Below, piece after piece: positions 9,986 through 20,719 of a DNA stretch of 64,000 nucleotides; positions within the stretch are counted from its first letter, which is position 1; the number at the start of each line of letters is the position of its first letter. The translations under genes and the position numbers were made by a program. The notes beneath the pieces are model-generated. The model had not been told where the DNA came from and ran no database searches. It worked only from the letters and a program-made list of their open reading frames with translations. Origin of the DNA: Aporrectodea caliginosa. Lineage: Eukaryota; Annelida; Clitellata; Crassiclitellata; Lumbricidae. The stretch lies in NCBI GenBank assembly GCA_020284085.1, contig JACEVL010000340.1, positions 379,501 to 443,500 of the forward strand, read 5' to 3'.

Positions 9986-10290
9986 TCTTGCATAATCTTT
10001 CCTTTCTAACCCAGCCCTATACGCACATCGGACAAGACATCCAGTCACTCCTCTCTGTTCATCGCCAGCTCCTCGGCCTCCTCTCACGACATCTCCAGGT
10101 GTCTCAAGTCGTCGCTGATGGTTCCCGGCCAGTTCTTCCCTGGTCTTCCTCTCTTCCTTCTCCATCCAGAATTCCAGGACAGCACTTCAATCTTCATCCA
10201 TACGCCACACATGCTCATCAACTTCAATGTTCTCTTTCTGATGATGTTTTCCGTATTTTTCTTGCCTCGTCCTCTCTCTGACAATTTCAG
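9980..10290 (-). pseudogene. RTE-like LINE ORF, C-terminal remnant
   Basis: The minus strand encodes Lys-Arg-Gly-Arg-Pro-Gly-Lys-Asn-Trp-Pro-Gly-Thr-Ile followed, after a frameshift, by Ser-Trp-Glu-Glu-Ala-Glu-Glu-Leu-Ala and Asn-Arg-Glu-Glu-Trp-Arg. This is the familiar RGRP..TW...LS W.E...LA.DR..W closing motif of RTE-type elements, often annotated as craniofacial development protein 2-like. At least one frameshift breaks it, and nothing upstream of the motif survives. Confidence 0.65.
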
Positions 10291-10299
10291 AGAGAGGAT

Positions 10300-11600
10300 G
10301 TGGTAACCTTGTCGTAATCTTAATCATAATCACATATTTCTAAGGCACCTGTTCTTTATAAAGCGCTTACCTTACGTAATCTTAAATTAACCAAAGATTT
10401 ATCAGACCGAAGAAATCGGAATCGCCTGATAGATTTTCTGTTCTCATAACGCCCTCTTGCGAACGCATCGCCGACACGCGCGAATATCCCGTAAATGTAA
10501 ACTAACTACGTACATTAAAGCGCTTCAATGTGATGAAATTAGAAAAGAGGGAAGCATGCTGGGCTGTAGGATGATGTCCAAGGCCCTGCGATGGCTTTTC
10601 AGGTTCTATTCTTTGTTGGAAATCTCGGGTCAGATCATAGCCATTAGCCATCACAAAAGCAAGAAATAAATTTCTTTTCATGCATCGCCTTAACGCATGT
10701 AGGATTGTAGGGCCTACATAGTTACATACATGCATGCATGCATACATATATACATACATATATTTATGCATACATGAAGATTGACCCAGATTTCAAGAAG
10801 TTATGTCATACTGCTTAAGTGTTTAGGCAATTAATTCAGCTAAGCATCTGTAGGCTACTCCATTGAATGCCGCATTCGAAGTCACTCTAGGTTGGACAGG
10901 AAAAAGGACGAAAGTTACTAACAAAGAATAATTCCAGAGCTGACCACACTGCCAACAGTTGCGAAAGGAAAGATCGACATATGCAGATATGCAGATATTG
11001 CCGCATCATGTCTCTCGCCCTCACTCGTAGATACAGCAGATAAGGCAATTGATGATTTGCTGAGTGACGCACCACACCTGGTGACAATCATGCAAACTAA
11101 ATTTAGTTCCCCATTGGAAAATCGCTACCTTTTGGAACAAAGTATCTAATTTGTTAAAATCATCAGACTTTGGTAAGGGAGGCGCACAAACCTAACCATT
11201 GATTATTTCGCTTATAGGGGATCAATGTCATAGAATCACACCTACAACCAGAAACACTTCTACGATGAGCAGCTACTTTACATACTGACGTTTCTCTTCT
11301 GCTCAAACCTTGTTGACGTCACTAAAATCTGGTCATGATGCTAAATTTACCTTAATAGTAACGACGCATGTCTGATATTTCATCTTTAGCGACAGCCGTA
11401 CAGCTCATTGCCCTAGGACGACAGCATCTGTGATGAAAATAATTGTTGTCACAAATTACACGACTGAGTCCAGGTCCCACTATGACATTTGGTCGAAAGT
11501 GTACTGCATGCAACCAGTTCGGTATCGATCTAAGCCATCATTTTTTGGAAAAGGCAGCAATTAAATAAACAATAGCCACAACAAGAAGACTGAACTAAAG
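10300..11600. other. No recognisable gene
   Basis: Unique-looking AT-rich DNA with a short TACA/TGCA-rich patch near 10720-10770. No supported exon. Confidence 0.4.
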
Positions 11601-11633
11601 AAAGGTGCAAAGACATTTTGTAGTGACGAAACA

Positions 11634-11843
11634 ATGTTATGGATCAATAAAAGGCAAATTGCTAATTACAAGAACGGTGAAGTGATTATTGATTTCGAAC
11701 AGCGTCGCATACAAGCCAAGAAACCTTCGCCAATAGCTTCAGTCGAGCAGTCTCCAAAACTTAGTAAGAAAGCAGTCAGGTTTGTTACTTTTTCCCTGGT
11801 AGAAAATGCAAACACAAACTCTACTCAGCTTGTGAAACTGTAA
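11634..11843 (+). CDS. Unrecognised short open frame, possibly an exon
   Basis: Seventy-codon-scale frame starting at ATG, lysine- and serine-rich, with no domain I recognise. The frame is also open upstream of the ATG for at least fifteen codons. It lies 500 bp before the EF-hand gene on the same strand, and about 150 bp before a LINE-type 3' terminus (11990-12070). It could be a remnant of that element, an unrelated exon, or chance. Confidence 0.12.
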   Translation: MLWINKRQIANYKNGEVIIDFEQRRIQAKKPSPIASVEQSPKLSKKAVRFVTFSLVENANTNSTQLVKL

Positions 11844-11989
11844 ATTTACAGTTTAGTTTGATTTAATTGCGTATTCATGTCAATTTAGTTCTTTCTCTAA
11901 GTTGGGCCATTGTTCGCTCTAGTGGTTCTTTGTCATACTTTTTCTTTGTGTAAGCGCTTGGTACCTCTTCTTGTTCAATAGTGGTATTA

Positions 11990-12072
11990 GGTTGTCAGGT
12001 CAGGAACGCCTGTGCTTAATGTCTTCCAAAAGGCGTTATATAAATCTTTACAGTTACAATTGCAGTTACACT
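11990..12072 (+). mobile_element. LINE 3' terminus with (TTACAR)n tail
   Basis: 'ggaacgcctgtgctt...aaaaggcgttatataaatctttacagttacaattgcagttacac' has the AGGCGTTATATAAAT core and a drifting TTACAA tail. Confidence 0.5.
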
Positions 12073-12356
12073 TATGGAATGCGCATGGGCTTTTCAGATG
12101 CAAATGAAGACTATCTTTAACTATAGGCTACTTACGGACGAAACGCTCAGAGGAAGGAACGGGAATACCATAAGCAATCTGCCATTAAGTTACCACAGAG
12201 TTACCATTTAGCTAACATTCAACTGACTTCCAGTTTTATATGTTAGTCATTGTTTTTGATGAAGAATGTAACCATTGTTACATGAATTATCGCAAACTTT
12301 GGAAATGCATGCTTTGCAGGGGAGGTCTTTCGTTGAGGTCGATTAATTATCTTACA

Positions 12357-12524
12357 ATGTCTGAGTTTTGGCAAAGAAAGATGAGAACCAAGTTCCGTCG
12401 CCTGGATTTCGACAAGGACGGTGTCATTTCGAAGAGAGATTTAGAACTGATGGCTGAAGGATTCTGTGCCTCCGAAAAAGTCGATCCTGTCAAAAAGGAA
12501 AAAATGAGAAAGCTTCTTGTTGAT
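12357..12524 (+). CDS. Sarcoplasmic calcium-binding protein-like, coding exon 1
   Basis: Encodes residues 1-56 of a predicted 179-residue EF-hand protein, close to the usual 174-195 of the family. These cytosolic proteins bind Ca2+ (and Mg2+) and buffer it in muscle or nerve. The first helix-loop-helix has loop D17-x-D19-x-D21-G22-x-I24...D28; position 12 is Asp where Glu is usual. The Met at 12357 (MSEFW) is chosen because homologues start just before EF1 and the codons before it look non-coding; 'ctttgcag' at 12311-12318 could be a 5'UTR acceptor. The exon ends after GAT at the donor GTGAGT (12525), phase 0, matching the next exon. Confidence 0.8.
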
Positions 12525-12764
12525 GTGAGTTATATTCAACTAATACAATGTCATATGCTTTGAAACTGATTTGTCGTTAAATTTATATATAATATTATAT
12601 ATATATATATCGGTGTCATCTAGTTACAAGCGATTGCAAATGTGTATTATATCACGTGCGCACGTATGCATCTACAGGTTTGTATATATTTGTGTATGCA
12701 TGTATACGCCTCACATATATAGGCCTATGCATGAACCATTTAGCTTCTATTGACTATTGACTTA

Positions 12765-13290
12765 TTGTATTGTATTGTATTCAAAGATTTATAAAGCGCC
12801 TCTCTAGGGTGAACCATTCAGAGGCGCTCCCAGTGCGCAAGGCCAAAAGAGAAGAAAAAGGTTTTGAGAAAAGCAAAGGTGGAAGAGAGGTTACTAGCTA
12901 GAATTCGAGAGCGAGTAGATGGAGACAGCGCATTCCAAAGAGAGGGACCAATTGAGTTAAATGAACGGGACTGAGCCATAGCTGTTCTAGTATGAAGTAC
13001 TAGAAGTTCAAGTCTGTTTGATGAGCGTAGTGGTCGATGGGAGGAGGCTGAAAGAGGCCGGAGTAAAACATCAGCTAAATATTTTGGGGCAAGACCCCTT
13101 TGTGCCTTGAAGACTAAAATGAGGATTTTGAATTTAATGCGAGCAGAGAGAGGAAGCCAGTGCAGTTGTTCAAACATGAAAGCAGAAATGTGAGAGTACC
13201 GTGGTAGGCGTGCTACTAATCTGGCGGCAGCATTTAGGACCGTCTGAAGAGGTGAAAGACGAACCTTAGGAAGACCAATGAGACGAGAAT
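12765..13290 (-). pseudogene. LINE (CR1/L2-like) C-terminal fragment in the intron
   Basis: The minus frame 13177-12818 reads through Leu-His-Trp-Leu-Pro-Leu-Ser-Ala-Arg-Ile-Lys-Phe-Lys, Ala-Pro-Lys-Tyr-Leu, a Ser-His-Arg-Pro-Leu-Arg-Ser block and Gly-Pro-Ser-Leu-Trp-Asn-Ala-Leu. This is the post-palm C-terminal end of CR1/L2-type ORF2. It ends in a stop, then the terminal core and an (ATACA)n tail at 12765-12785. The upstream part is cut at about 13290. A near copy is at 26165-27190. It lies antisense in the EF-hand gene's intron. Confidence 0.85.
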
Positions 13291-13314
13291 TACAATTATG
13301 TATGAATTATAATT

Positions 13315-13525
13315 ATGTATGAATGTATGCATGTATTTATGCATGCTTGTACATGTATGCGTGTATGTATGTATGTATGTATGTATGTATGTATGTATGT
13401 ATGTGTATGTATGTATATATGTATATATACACGCCTGTAAGTATGCATGTATGTATGTATGCATGTATGTATGTATGTATGTATGTATGTATGTGTGTAT
13501 GTATGTATGTATGTATGTATGTAAG
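13315..13525. repeat. (TGTA)n microsatellite, interrupted
   Basis: About 210 bp of TGTA units with TGCA and TGTG variants, in the intron of the EF-hand gene. It starts where the antisense LINE fragment is truncated. Confidence 0.97.
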
Positions 13526-13811
13526 TATTTTCGTTTATTCGATCAGTCCTGTTCTCAGAAGTCAGAACGCAACAAGTTACATTATTGTTCAATAGCATTC
13601 ATAAGACATAGATTTTGCTTATTGACATCGGTTGTCTGTTATGACTAGTAGATGTTTTTAAACATCATAAGTGATAAAAAGTACTTATTGTCTTTGGCTG
13701 GAAGGGCGAATGGATAGGGCCTGGAGCGCAGGTTGTATCGGCTCTCCTTCCGAGCTGGGCTGTGCCCGGTTCGGCAGGACAGCCGATATATGCATACGCC
13801 CTACATAATTA

Positions 13812-13905
13812 TGCATGTATGTATGTATGTCTGTCTGTATGCATGAATGTATGTAGCCTATGTATGTATGTATGTATGTATATGTATGTTTACGTATGTA
13901 TGTGT
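13812..13905. repeat. (TGTA)n microsatellite
   Basis: Second, shorter array in the same intron, followed by a short ATT run. Confidence 0.95.
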
Positions 13906-14268
13906 TATTGTTATTATTAATTATTACTATTATTATAGGAATTAATTTTAAGTTTCACGGCTCTTGCAGCCTATATTGTCACGGCCCTCACGGGTTAACT
14001 CAGTCACGTGGCTATGTTTGAAGGGGCACGCTTGAAGGAAGGAATATTGCAATCATTTCCATAGTAGATATTTGACAGCAAGTGACTGCAAGTGCGACAA
14101 TAATCTACATTATAAATTAATGACCAATATCTCTGGCCATATATGTATAACTCGGCATGTTGTGGACGTAGCAGACTGATGTCCATGGCTTCATTTCTTT
14201 AGGACATTTTCTTCGTTGGTGAGACAGTGTTGTTTTCACGTTTTATTGCTTTACAATAACTGTTGCAG

Positions 14269-14640
14269 TTTTGGCTGAAATTCATGAGTTCATCGAAAAC
14301 TGATGAGAAGGGACTGCTGACTGAAGATGTCCTGATCGACTCTCTTAAGGAACATAAGAATGATCCGAAACTGAAGGCAAGCTTTGAGAAACTCTGCCGG
14401 AACTTTTTCGGTGCTATGGATACCAACGAAGACGGCTACCTTCAGCCTACAGAATTCCGCAGGGCATATGACAGCTTTGGCCTAGCTGACACGAGCTTCG
14501 CAGAGGAAGCTTTCAAAGACATCGATACCAATCACGTTGGAAAGTTGAGTATCGATGAACTTACTCACGCTTTGCTGGAGTTCATGCTTTGCGAAGACGA
14601 AGAATCGCCGTGTAATTTGATGTGGGGTCCTCTGATATAA
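14269..14640 (+). CDS. Sarcoplasmic calcium-binding protein-like, terminal coding exon
   Basis: Opens after the acceptor 'gttgcag' (14262-14268) in phase 0 and adds residues 57-179. EF2 (about 63-77) is degenerate, as is common in the family. EF3 is canonical: D107, N109, D111, G112, L114, E118. EF4 has D142, N144 and E153, but Val at the fifth loop position (146), where a Ca2+-liganding Asp/Asn is expected, so binding there is doubtful. The C-terminus Glu-Asp-Glu-Glu-Ser-Pro...Trp-Gly-Pro-Leu-Ile matches the family's closing signature. TAA at 14638-14640. Calexcitin or luciferin-binding-protein relatives share this fold and are the alternatives. Confidence 0.85.
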   Translation, partial: FWLKFMSSSKTDEKGLLTEDVLIDSLKEHKNDPKLKASFEKLCRNFFGAMDTNEDGYLQPTEFRRAYDSFGLADTSFAEEAFKDIDTNHVGKLSIDELTHALLEFMLCEDEESPCNLMWGPLI

Positions 14641-14967
14641 TAGCTGCTAAGCAATTTATGGATCGCCAACCCGCTCTACATGTATCTGCTCTTGCAGTTT
14701 ACTTTTAAAGTTAAGTCTATTGTTAGAAATAATTTATACTAGAATTGAGATATAGTACAACGCCCGGTTATATGTTTAGTCTAGTGGATAATGTTGGAAT
14801 TTATCGATTAAATGTAAGCTATCATTTAGAATTTTAGAGGATTAAGAACTCGGTTAACTTGAAAGCAATTACTCGTGAAATTGGAGAACACGCCGGAGGT
14901 GATACACATTTCACTGAAGAGACCTGAGTTTGCGCCACCTACTGCCGAAATTGTGTAATATGTTTCT

Positions 14968-14973
14968 AATAAA
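14968..14973 (+). terminator. Candidate poly(A) signal of the EF-hand gene
   Basis: AATAAA in 'tttctaataaatc' about 330 bp after the stop codon, the first canonical hexamer downstream. No cleavage-site evidence. Confidence 0.5.
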
Positions 14974-14979
14974 TCTAAC

Positions 14980-15575
14980 ATGCATACTGTTAAAACAGTC
15001 TTTGCTTTGTTCAATTTTCTGTCGCATGAAAACTCATCTGCGATTTTGTGGTTGGAGTCATTTGGAAGCTCTCTTTGAATAACAGCAAAATTAGTATTGA
15101 AATGTAAGCCTACACCTGCCTCGTTCTCGCCCATCTGATCTGATATAGCTCCTGTCTTTTAGCTTTTGTGTGTCACTCAGATTTACATTACGTTACATGG
15201 TATAAATGAGTGAGAGGGACGTTTCCTCTACAAAAAGCAATGTTATCTGTCTGCCCCATCTGCGTGAATTCATCATCATAAAATATTCGTTTATTTTTAG
15301 AACAAAAATCAAATTGACACAGCCACAGCCCAAACAAGCAATAGTGCGTTATGCGGCAGATTGTGAGGTGGCTAGCCAGCGTGGCCTAATTGTACTAAAA
15401 CCAACAATAGCCTACCTGAGAAATCCGTTTCTTCACAAAGTCTCTTTCGAAAGAGAATGCGCGCTTGAATCTATGTGCCCAGTATATGGATAACGTCCAA
15501 ATTTTGAAACAACAGAAGTTCGTGTAAGATATAGGCTACCTACCAGCTGCGATGGCATCACTCATTGTGCAGAGG
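14980..15575. other. No recognisable feature
   Basis: AT-rich unique sequence between the EF-hand gene and the next LINE remnant. Confidence 0.4.
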
Positions 15576-15579
15576 CTGT

Positions 15580-16340
15580 AAAACGTTGATTCTTGGAGAA
15601 CGGCCTCCTCCTAAATCCATCAAAAACAGAAGCCACATTCTTTGGAACCAGATCATAATAATTTAGCAAGAATCAACATCTTCAACCCACATTCTCAAAC
15701 ACAGCCATAAACTTGTCATCCACTGTAAAAATCCTCGGTGTAAAACTCGACTCGACATTGTCAATGGACTCCCAAACCGCTAGAATCGTCCGCTCCGCCA
15801 ATTTTCATATTCGAGCTCTGCGACATATCCGACCTTTTCTCACAAAAGACCTCGCAAATACCATCGCCTGCGGGATTGTAAACTCTCGTCTTGACTACTG
15901 CAATAGCCTTCTCTATGAGACTTCATAAAAAACCTAACCTTCCTTCAACGGATTAAAAACAACCTCACACGGGTCGTTTGCAATTCTTCATATCGTACCA
16001 GTGCTAAACCACTCTTTAAAGCCCTCCAGTGGCTATCTGTCAAAGAAAGGATTATCTACAAAATCTCCATCATCATCTACAACTGTGTGACAATGAAAAC
16101 TCCCTCATATCTCTCCGACTTCCTTCAAATTCACATGCCCTCAAGGAACATGCGATCTTCTGGAAACCGAATCCTAGTCCTGTACCGCTGTAACACTACA
16201 ACTGCATCAAGATCCTTCACCTCATCAGCCCCTCGTATATAGAACATTCTTCCCTCCGACATCAAAATCTCTACATCACTCTCTGTCTTCAAGAAACATA
16301 TAAAAACTGAACTTTTTACACAGGCCCATCTTGACTGATT
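15580..16340 (+). pseudogene. LINE (CR1/Jockey group) ORF2 C-terminal half, broken
   Basis: Starts with Gly-Leu-Leu-Leu-Asn-Pro-Ser-Lys-Thr-Glu and a Phe-Phe-Gly-Thr-Arg block, the segment just after the catalytic palm motifs. It continues with Ile-Leu-Gly-Val-Lys-Leu-Asp and Ser-Arg-Leu-Asp-Tyr-Cys-Asn-Ser-Leu-Leu, and ends with Phe-Lys-Lys-His-Ile-Lys-Thr-Glu-Leu-Phe and a stop near 16337. Several stops and frameshifts break it. It belongs to a different subfamily from the copies at 12.8 and 26 kb. An AAT/ATT array begins about 80 bp later. Confidence 0.8.
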
Positions 16341-16414
16341 TCACTCTGCTCAACCAAGTGCTTCTGAATCGTTGCTTCGAGTCATCGACCGCCCACGAAT
16401 TACGGCACTCAAAT

Positions 16415-16515
16415 CTGTCATTATTACTATTATTATCATTATAATAATAATAATAATAATAATATTAATAATAATAATAATAATAATTATTATTATTATT
16501 ATTATTATTATTGTT

Positions 16516-16562
<47 letters not shown>
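16415..16562. repeat. (AAT)n/(ATT)n then (GTT)n array
   Basis: Compound trinucleotide array at the 3' side of the LINE remnant. Confidence 0.96.
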
Positions 16563-16629
16563 CAGTCACCTTAAAAATATTGGCTTGCGCAACCCGTAAT
16601 GAGCTGATGTGCAAAAGTAACGTTATTGG

Positions 16630-16787
16630 CAGTGGCGGCGCTAGGGAGAAAATAGGGGACTTAGCCCCCTAACTGCGGCTCAGCCCCTAAAAAGTGGGAA
16701 ATCACTGCAAATCACAGGGAGGATGGGACAAAAGGGAAGGGCTTGGAGCTTTAGCCCCCCAAACCTGAAATCCTGGCGCCTCCACTG
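16630..16787. mobile_element. hAT-type MITE, 158 bp
   Basis: The ends CAGTGGCGGCGCTAGG and, inverted, CAGTGGAGGCGCCAGG agree at 14 of 16 positions; CAGTGG starts are typical of hAT elements. An exact 8-bp target duplication GTTATTGG lies at 16622-16629 and 16788-16795. The interior repeats 'tagccccc' in both orientations and codes for nothing. Confidence 0.88.
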
Positions 16788-16799
16788 GTTATTGGATGG

Positions 16800-17590
16800 C
16801 TTAAGAACAAGTAGAATCCATCCACTCCAGTAGGACAGCATACTTTGTTTAAATCGAAGTGATTTATTTATATTGTCGTATTAAAGTTGTTTAATTCGAA
16901 ACCTTTTAGTAAAATATAATAATTTAATCAAGCTGAAAGTTAGATAGTAAGCTGCACTTTGAGCAGCTATTAATTGTTGCAAAAATTTCAGTTAAACATA
17001 AAAAGACCCCGGGTTGTTACTTTTTAGGTTCCAAGCGCATCTAAACGCCAAGCATACTGTATTTATTGATTCATGTTAATGTTCTTCACAGATGGACCAA
17101 CATGATGCATCACGCGCCCTAGTTACACTGTTCCTCCGTGAGTGAGCCATCTTTTCCCTCTTATGAAATCGTTGGAATCTGTTATTAATGGCATGCACTA
17201 CGATAGGCTTGTGCTGAGACCGAAGGGGGACATTCTCGAACTTAAATATAGCTAAAATACACTTTAATTAAATCTGTAATTACTAAAGCTTGGCTGAAAC
17301 ATTAGAGGTAACAAGTTTTATTAGTTATTTGAGTAATTTTAGAGACTCGTCCATGATCGTAATCGTAATCTGAGAATTTCTGAAGCGCTATTTAAAGCTA
17401 CACGAGGGAAATAGAAACACAGAAGACCATTGCTACCCTCAAGGGACAACATAGCGAAATACACAACAAGACTTGGACTAAACATAAAAAGCACTAGACT
17501 AATGACCAAAGAGAACGAAGGTGTTGGTGGTGGTGGTGACGGTGAATAACTGAATATATTATACATATAACATAATAGCCAAGTACTATT
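16800..17590. other. No recognisable gene
   Basis: AT-rich sequence. A patch near 17370-17400 ('gaagcgctatttaaagc') weakly resembles the LINE terminal core. Confidence 0.35.
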
Positions 17591-17597
17591 GCGTTAA

Positions 17598-17660
17598 ATC
17601 TCCTAGTTAGCGTGTTGGGCTGTCAAGCCAGCGCAGAAACTTCAAATCATTGCCAGTACT
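17598..17660 (+). ncRNA. Degenerate tRNA-like sequence
   Basis: 'ctagttagcgtgttgggctg' looks like an A box/D arm, followed by 'ctgtcaagccagcg' (an anticodon-arm-like GTC) and a weak B box 'acttcaaatc'. No intact cloverleaf; probably a decayed SINE head. Confidence 0.3.
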
Positions 17661-17836
17661 CAAAAAATATATTACGAACTTCATGCTTAGCTAGCGCCCC
17701 AAGCGAATTCTTTTAGGAAACGACTAGGCCCTAGGTTTACGTAAACTGGAAATTGTCCGTGGGATTATCTGGTGGCGAGGGGGAGCCGTCACCACCCGCC
17801 GTCATCTGTCGAAGCGGTCAGTTTAAGGCAGCGATC

Positions 17837-18255
17837 GTCTTCTTCTTCTTCTTCCTGTTCTTGTTCTTCTTGTTTTTGTTCTTGTTCTTCCTGTTCTTGT
17901 TCTTCTGCTTGTTCTTTTTGCTGTTTATCTTATTGCTCTTGTTCTTCTTCTAATCCGTCTTGTTCTGCTTCCTGTTGTTCTTGTTCTTGCTCTTGTCCTT
18001 CTTGTTCTTGTTTATCGTCGTCGTCGTCGTCTTCTTCTTTCTTCTTCTTCTTCTTCTTCTTCTTCTTCTTCTTCTTCTTCTTCTTCTTCTTCTTCTTCTT
18101 CTTTCTTCTTCTTCTTCTTCTTCTTCTTCTTCTTCTTCTTTCTTATTCTTCTTCTTCTTCTTTCTCTCTTCTTCTTCTTCTTCTTCTTCTTTTCTTCTTA
18201 TTCTTCTTCTTCTTCTTCTATCTTCAAAATTCTTCTTCTTCTTCTTCTTCTTCTT

Positions 18256-18286
<31 letters not shown>

Positions 18287-18861
18287 TCGCTTATCCTTCT
18301 TCTCCTTCTTCTTCTTCTTCTTCTTCTTCTTCTCCTTCTTCTTCTTCTTCTCTCTTTTCTTCTTCTGAATTCTGTCTATCTGTCAATTTCTTCTTCGCTC
18401 TTTCTTTCTTCTTCTTCTTCTTCTTCTTCTTCTTCTTCTTCTTCTTCTTCTTCTTCTTCTCTCCTTCTTCTTCTTTCTTCTTCTTCTTCTTCTTCTTGCA
18501 CTTTTGTCTGGGACAGCTTCTTCTTCTTGTCCAATTTGTTCTTCTACTTGTTCTAATTACTGTGCCTTCTTCTTGTTCTTCTGTCTTCTTCCGTCTTGTC
18601 TGTACTTGTTCTTGTCTGTGTGTCTTCTTTCTTCTTCTTCTTCTTGTCTGTATTTGAACATTGTTCTTGTTCTTAAAAATTCTTGTTCTTCTTGTTCTTG
18701 TTCTTCTTATTCTTATTCTTCTTGTTCTTGCTCCTATTCTTCTATTCCGCTTCCACTTTCTCTACCTCTCACTCATCCTCTCAGCTCTAACTCTCGCTCT
18801 AATCTCTCCTCTCGCTCTTCCTCTCCCTCTTTCTCTTGCTCTTGCTCTTCTTCTTCTTCTT
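17837..18861. repeat. ~1 kb polypyrimidine tract, mostly (TTC)n
   Basis: The + strand is almost only T and C for about a kilobase, with pure TTC runs separated by TTG, CTCT and rare A interruptions. Composition shifts from TTG/TTC-rich at the left edge to TTC-pure in the centre and CTCT-rich at the right. The long Phe/Ser/Leu open frames over it are artefacts. Confidence 0.97.
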
Positions 18862-18869
18862 GTGTATGC

Positions 18870-20185
18870 ATAATTTATGAGTCTTTCTCTTTGACAGCGA
18901 TGGATGGACTCGAGCTATCTTCTGAATTATGATCGATTAATTCTAAGATATGTCAAAATTAGTTGAAGCTGTGAGATTTATGTTCCCGGAAATTCCCCGT
19001 GGGAAATCCCGGATGTGGCCTATCGCAAGAATTATCCTGGCGTGTCCTAGAGGGAGTGTTGGATCAGATGAATCGTGCATCCAACGTCTCTCTTCCACCA
19101 AATGTATCCGTGTATATGTGTCAATTGGATATTCGCTCCACGTGCCACTCCCGTGTCAATCGCCCCTCGATGTATCAAGTATCCAGACACAAATTCTCTC
19201 CTAACATGACAGACTTAGCGTGGCCGATGTAACTAGACACTTTTGTCTGAACACAGTAACATAGCTGTATGGTCAATTGGTCATATTAATACTTGCCTAT
19301 ATTACTGCTGTCTGTCTGCAGTCTGTATCTATACGTGTGCATAGTTTGTAAGAACGAATAAAATGAACATATGTTGTAAGAACGAAAAAACTGATGTATT
19401 TACATTTAGGTCTTATACCATTGTTGACAATCTCGTTTTGAAGTTAACGTTCCTCAAACAAAGGCCTATGCACTTCGGGATGAGCTCAGATAACCCACAA
19501 TAATCTCAGGTCCCAATCAGTTCACTTATTATCAGGCAATTACTGTCCATTTGCTTCCTAGTCATCGGATAAAGTCTTCTGTAATCAGAACCAATTTTAT
19601 ATCAAAGCGATTACAACTGTCTCCTTAAAATGAATAGACCGACATAATAAACAAGCTCTTTCAGGAAGTCCTGTAAAGACGCTTAATAAATACCAGCGTC
19701 TATCCGTCCGTCTATTCATCTTCATTTGTCCGTCAATCCTTCGATCTATCCTGTACGCTTCGCCTCTCCTTTTCCGATTATCAGCCTACTATCTTCTACT
19801 GTACAATAACGCGGCTTATATAATTATTATTCAAACAATTCGATTACTTCCCTTCGAATTTGTCTTTTTTTATCGTTTATCAAAATTTGACATTTTAATG
19901 TGAACGTTCACAGCACTACGTTTCTTTAGCAACATATCTCATTAAATCATCTCTGTTGACCCAACATTGAAGGTTTTAGATATTCTTCTCGAATGATTAC
20001 TGTACAGAAAAAGTCTAATATCTCTATATCGGAAAACCGGTCTGAACTGGTCTGAAACTATACGTTGATTTCATACTCCCATACGTTTAAAAGTGATCTA
20101 AAACTTTATCGAGCATATCTGCCACATGTATAATTTTCTATATAGGCCTATAATTATATATAAATGCATAGATTGTATACGTATA
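18870..20185. other. No recognisable gene
   Basis: Short open frames near 18950-19230 have no recognisable motif. The rest is AT-rich unique sequence. Confidence 0.4.
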
Positions 20186-20225
20186 TAAATTATATATAAT
20201 ATATTATATATATATATATATATAA
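20186..20225. repeat. (TA)n
   Basis: Short AT dinucleotide array. Confidence 0.9.
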
Positions 20226-20309
20226 CATCATCGTCATCAGTTCCTGACTCCATCCATTTGGCGGAGATGAGTACGAATAAATGACCTCCATTGTCCTCTC
20301 TCTTTTTTC

Positions 20310-20602
20310 AAGTCCGTTGCTCCCATTAGGTTCGGAATGCTGGACAATGCGAAAACAAGATGAGAAAAGAATTCTTACAGCAGAAATGAGTTAGTTAAAG
20401 AGGATCGCAGGGATTAAAGGCTACAGAAATAAGAAACGCTGACAATAAACAAGCATTAGGGATCGAAACAACACTGCAATGTCGTTCAACGACGACTGCG
20501 ATGGTTTGGACATGTAGAGGAAATGCCAGTTGACCGAATACAACACAATGCACTACGTGCAAGATTCGAAGAAAAAAGCAGACCAAGACTACGATGGATA
20601 GA

Positions 20603-20605
<3 letters not shown>
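20310..20605 (+). pseudogene. RTE-like LINE C-terminal remnant
   Basis: In pieces of two frames: Gly-Ser-Glu-Cys-Trp-Thr-Met-Arg-Lys, then Ile-Ala-Gly-Ile, then Leu-Arg-Trp-Phe-Gly-His-Val-Glu-Glu-Met and Arg-Pro-Arg-Leu-Arg-Trp-Ile-Asp-Asp-Ile. This order (GSE.W...LRWFGHV.RM...RPR.RW.DD) is characteristic of RTE-type and related LINE ORF2 C-termini. Stops and a frameshift show it is dead. It runs into a (TA)n array. Confidence 0.75.
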
Positions 20606-20644
<39 letters not shown>

Positions 20645-20716
20645 ATATATATACTTTATATATATAAATTATATATATACATTCTTATATATATAATAAT
20701 GTATATATATATAATT
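20604..20716. repeat. (TA)n, interrupted
   Basis: AT dinucleotide arrays directly after the RTE-like remnant. Confidence 0.92.
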
Positions 20717-20719
20717 TCA

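Noticed and set aside
13234..13648. Tyr-Ile-His-Thr and Met-Tyr-Val-Cys frames
   Set aside because: Translations of (TGTA)n; the same applies at 44189-44797.
13700..13800. Possible SINE or MITE with 'tatcggct...agccgata' arms
   Set aside because: Arms are only 8 bp, and neither RNA polymerase III boxes nor a target duplication are convincing.
17772..18932. Two ~200-codon Ser/Phe/Leu open frames
   Set aside because: Artefacts of the TTC tract, with no non-repeat coding part.
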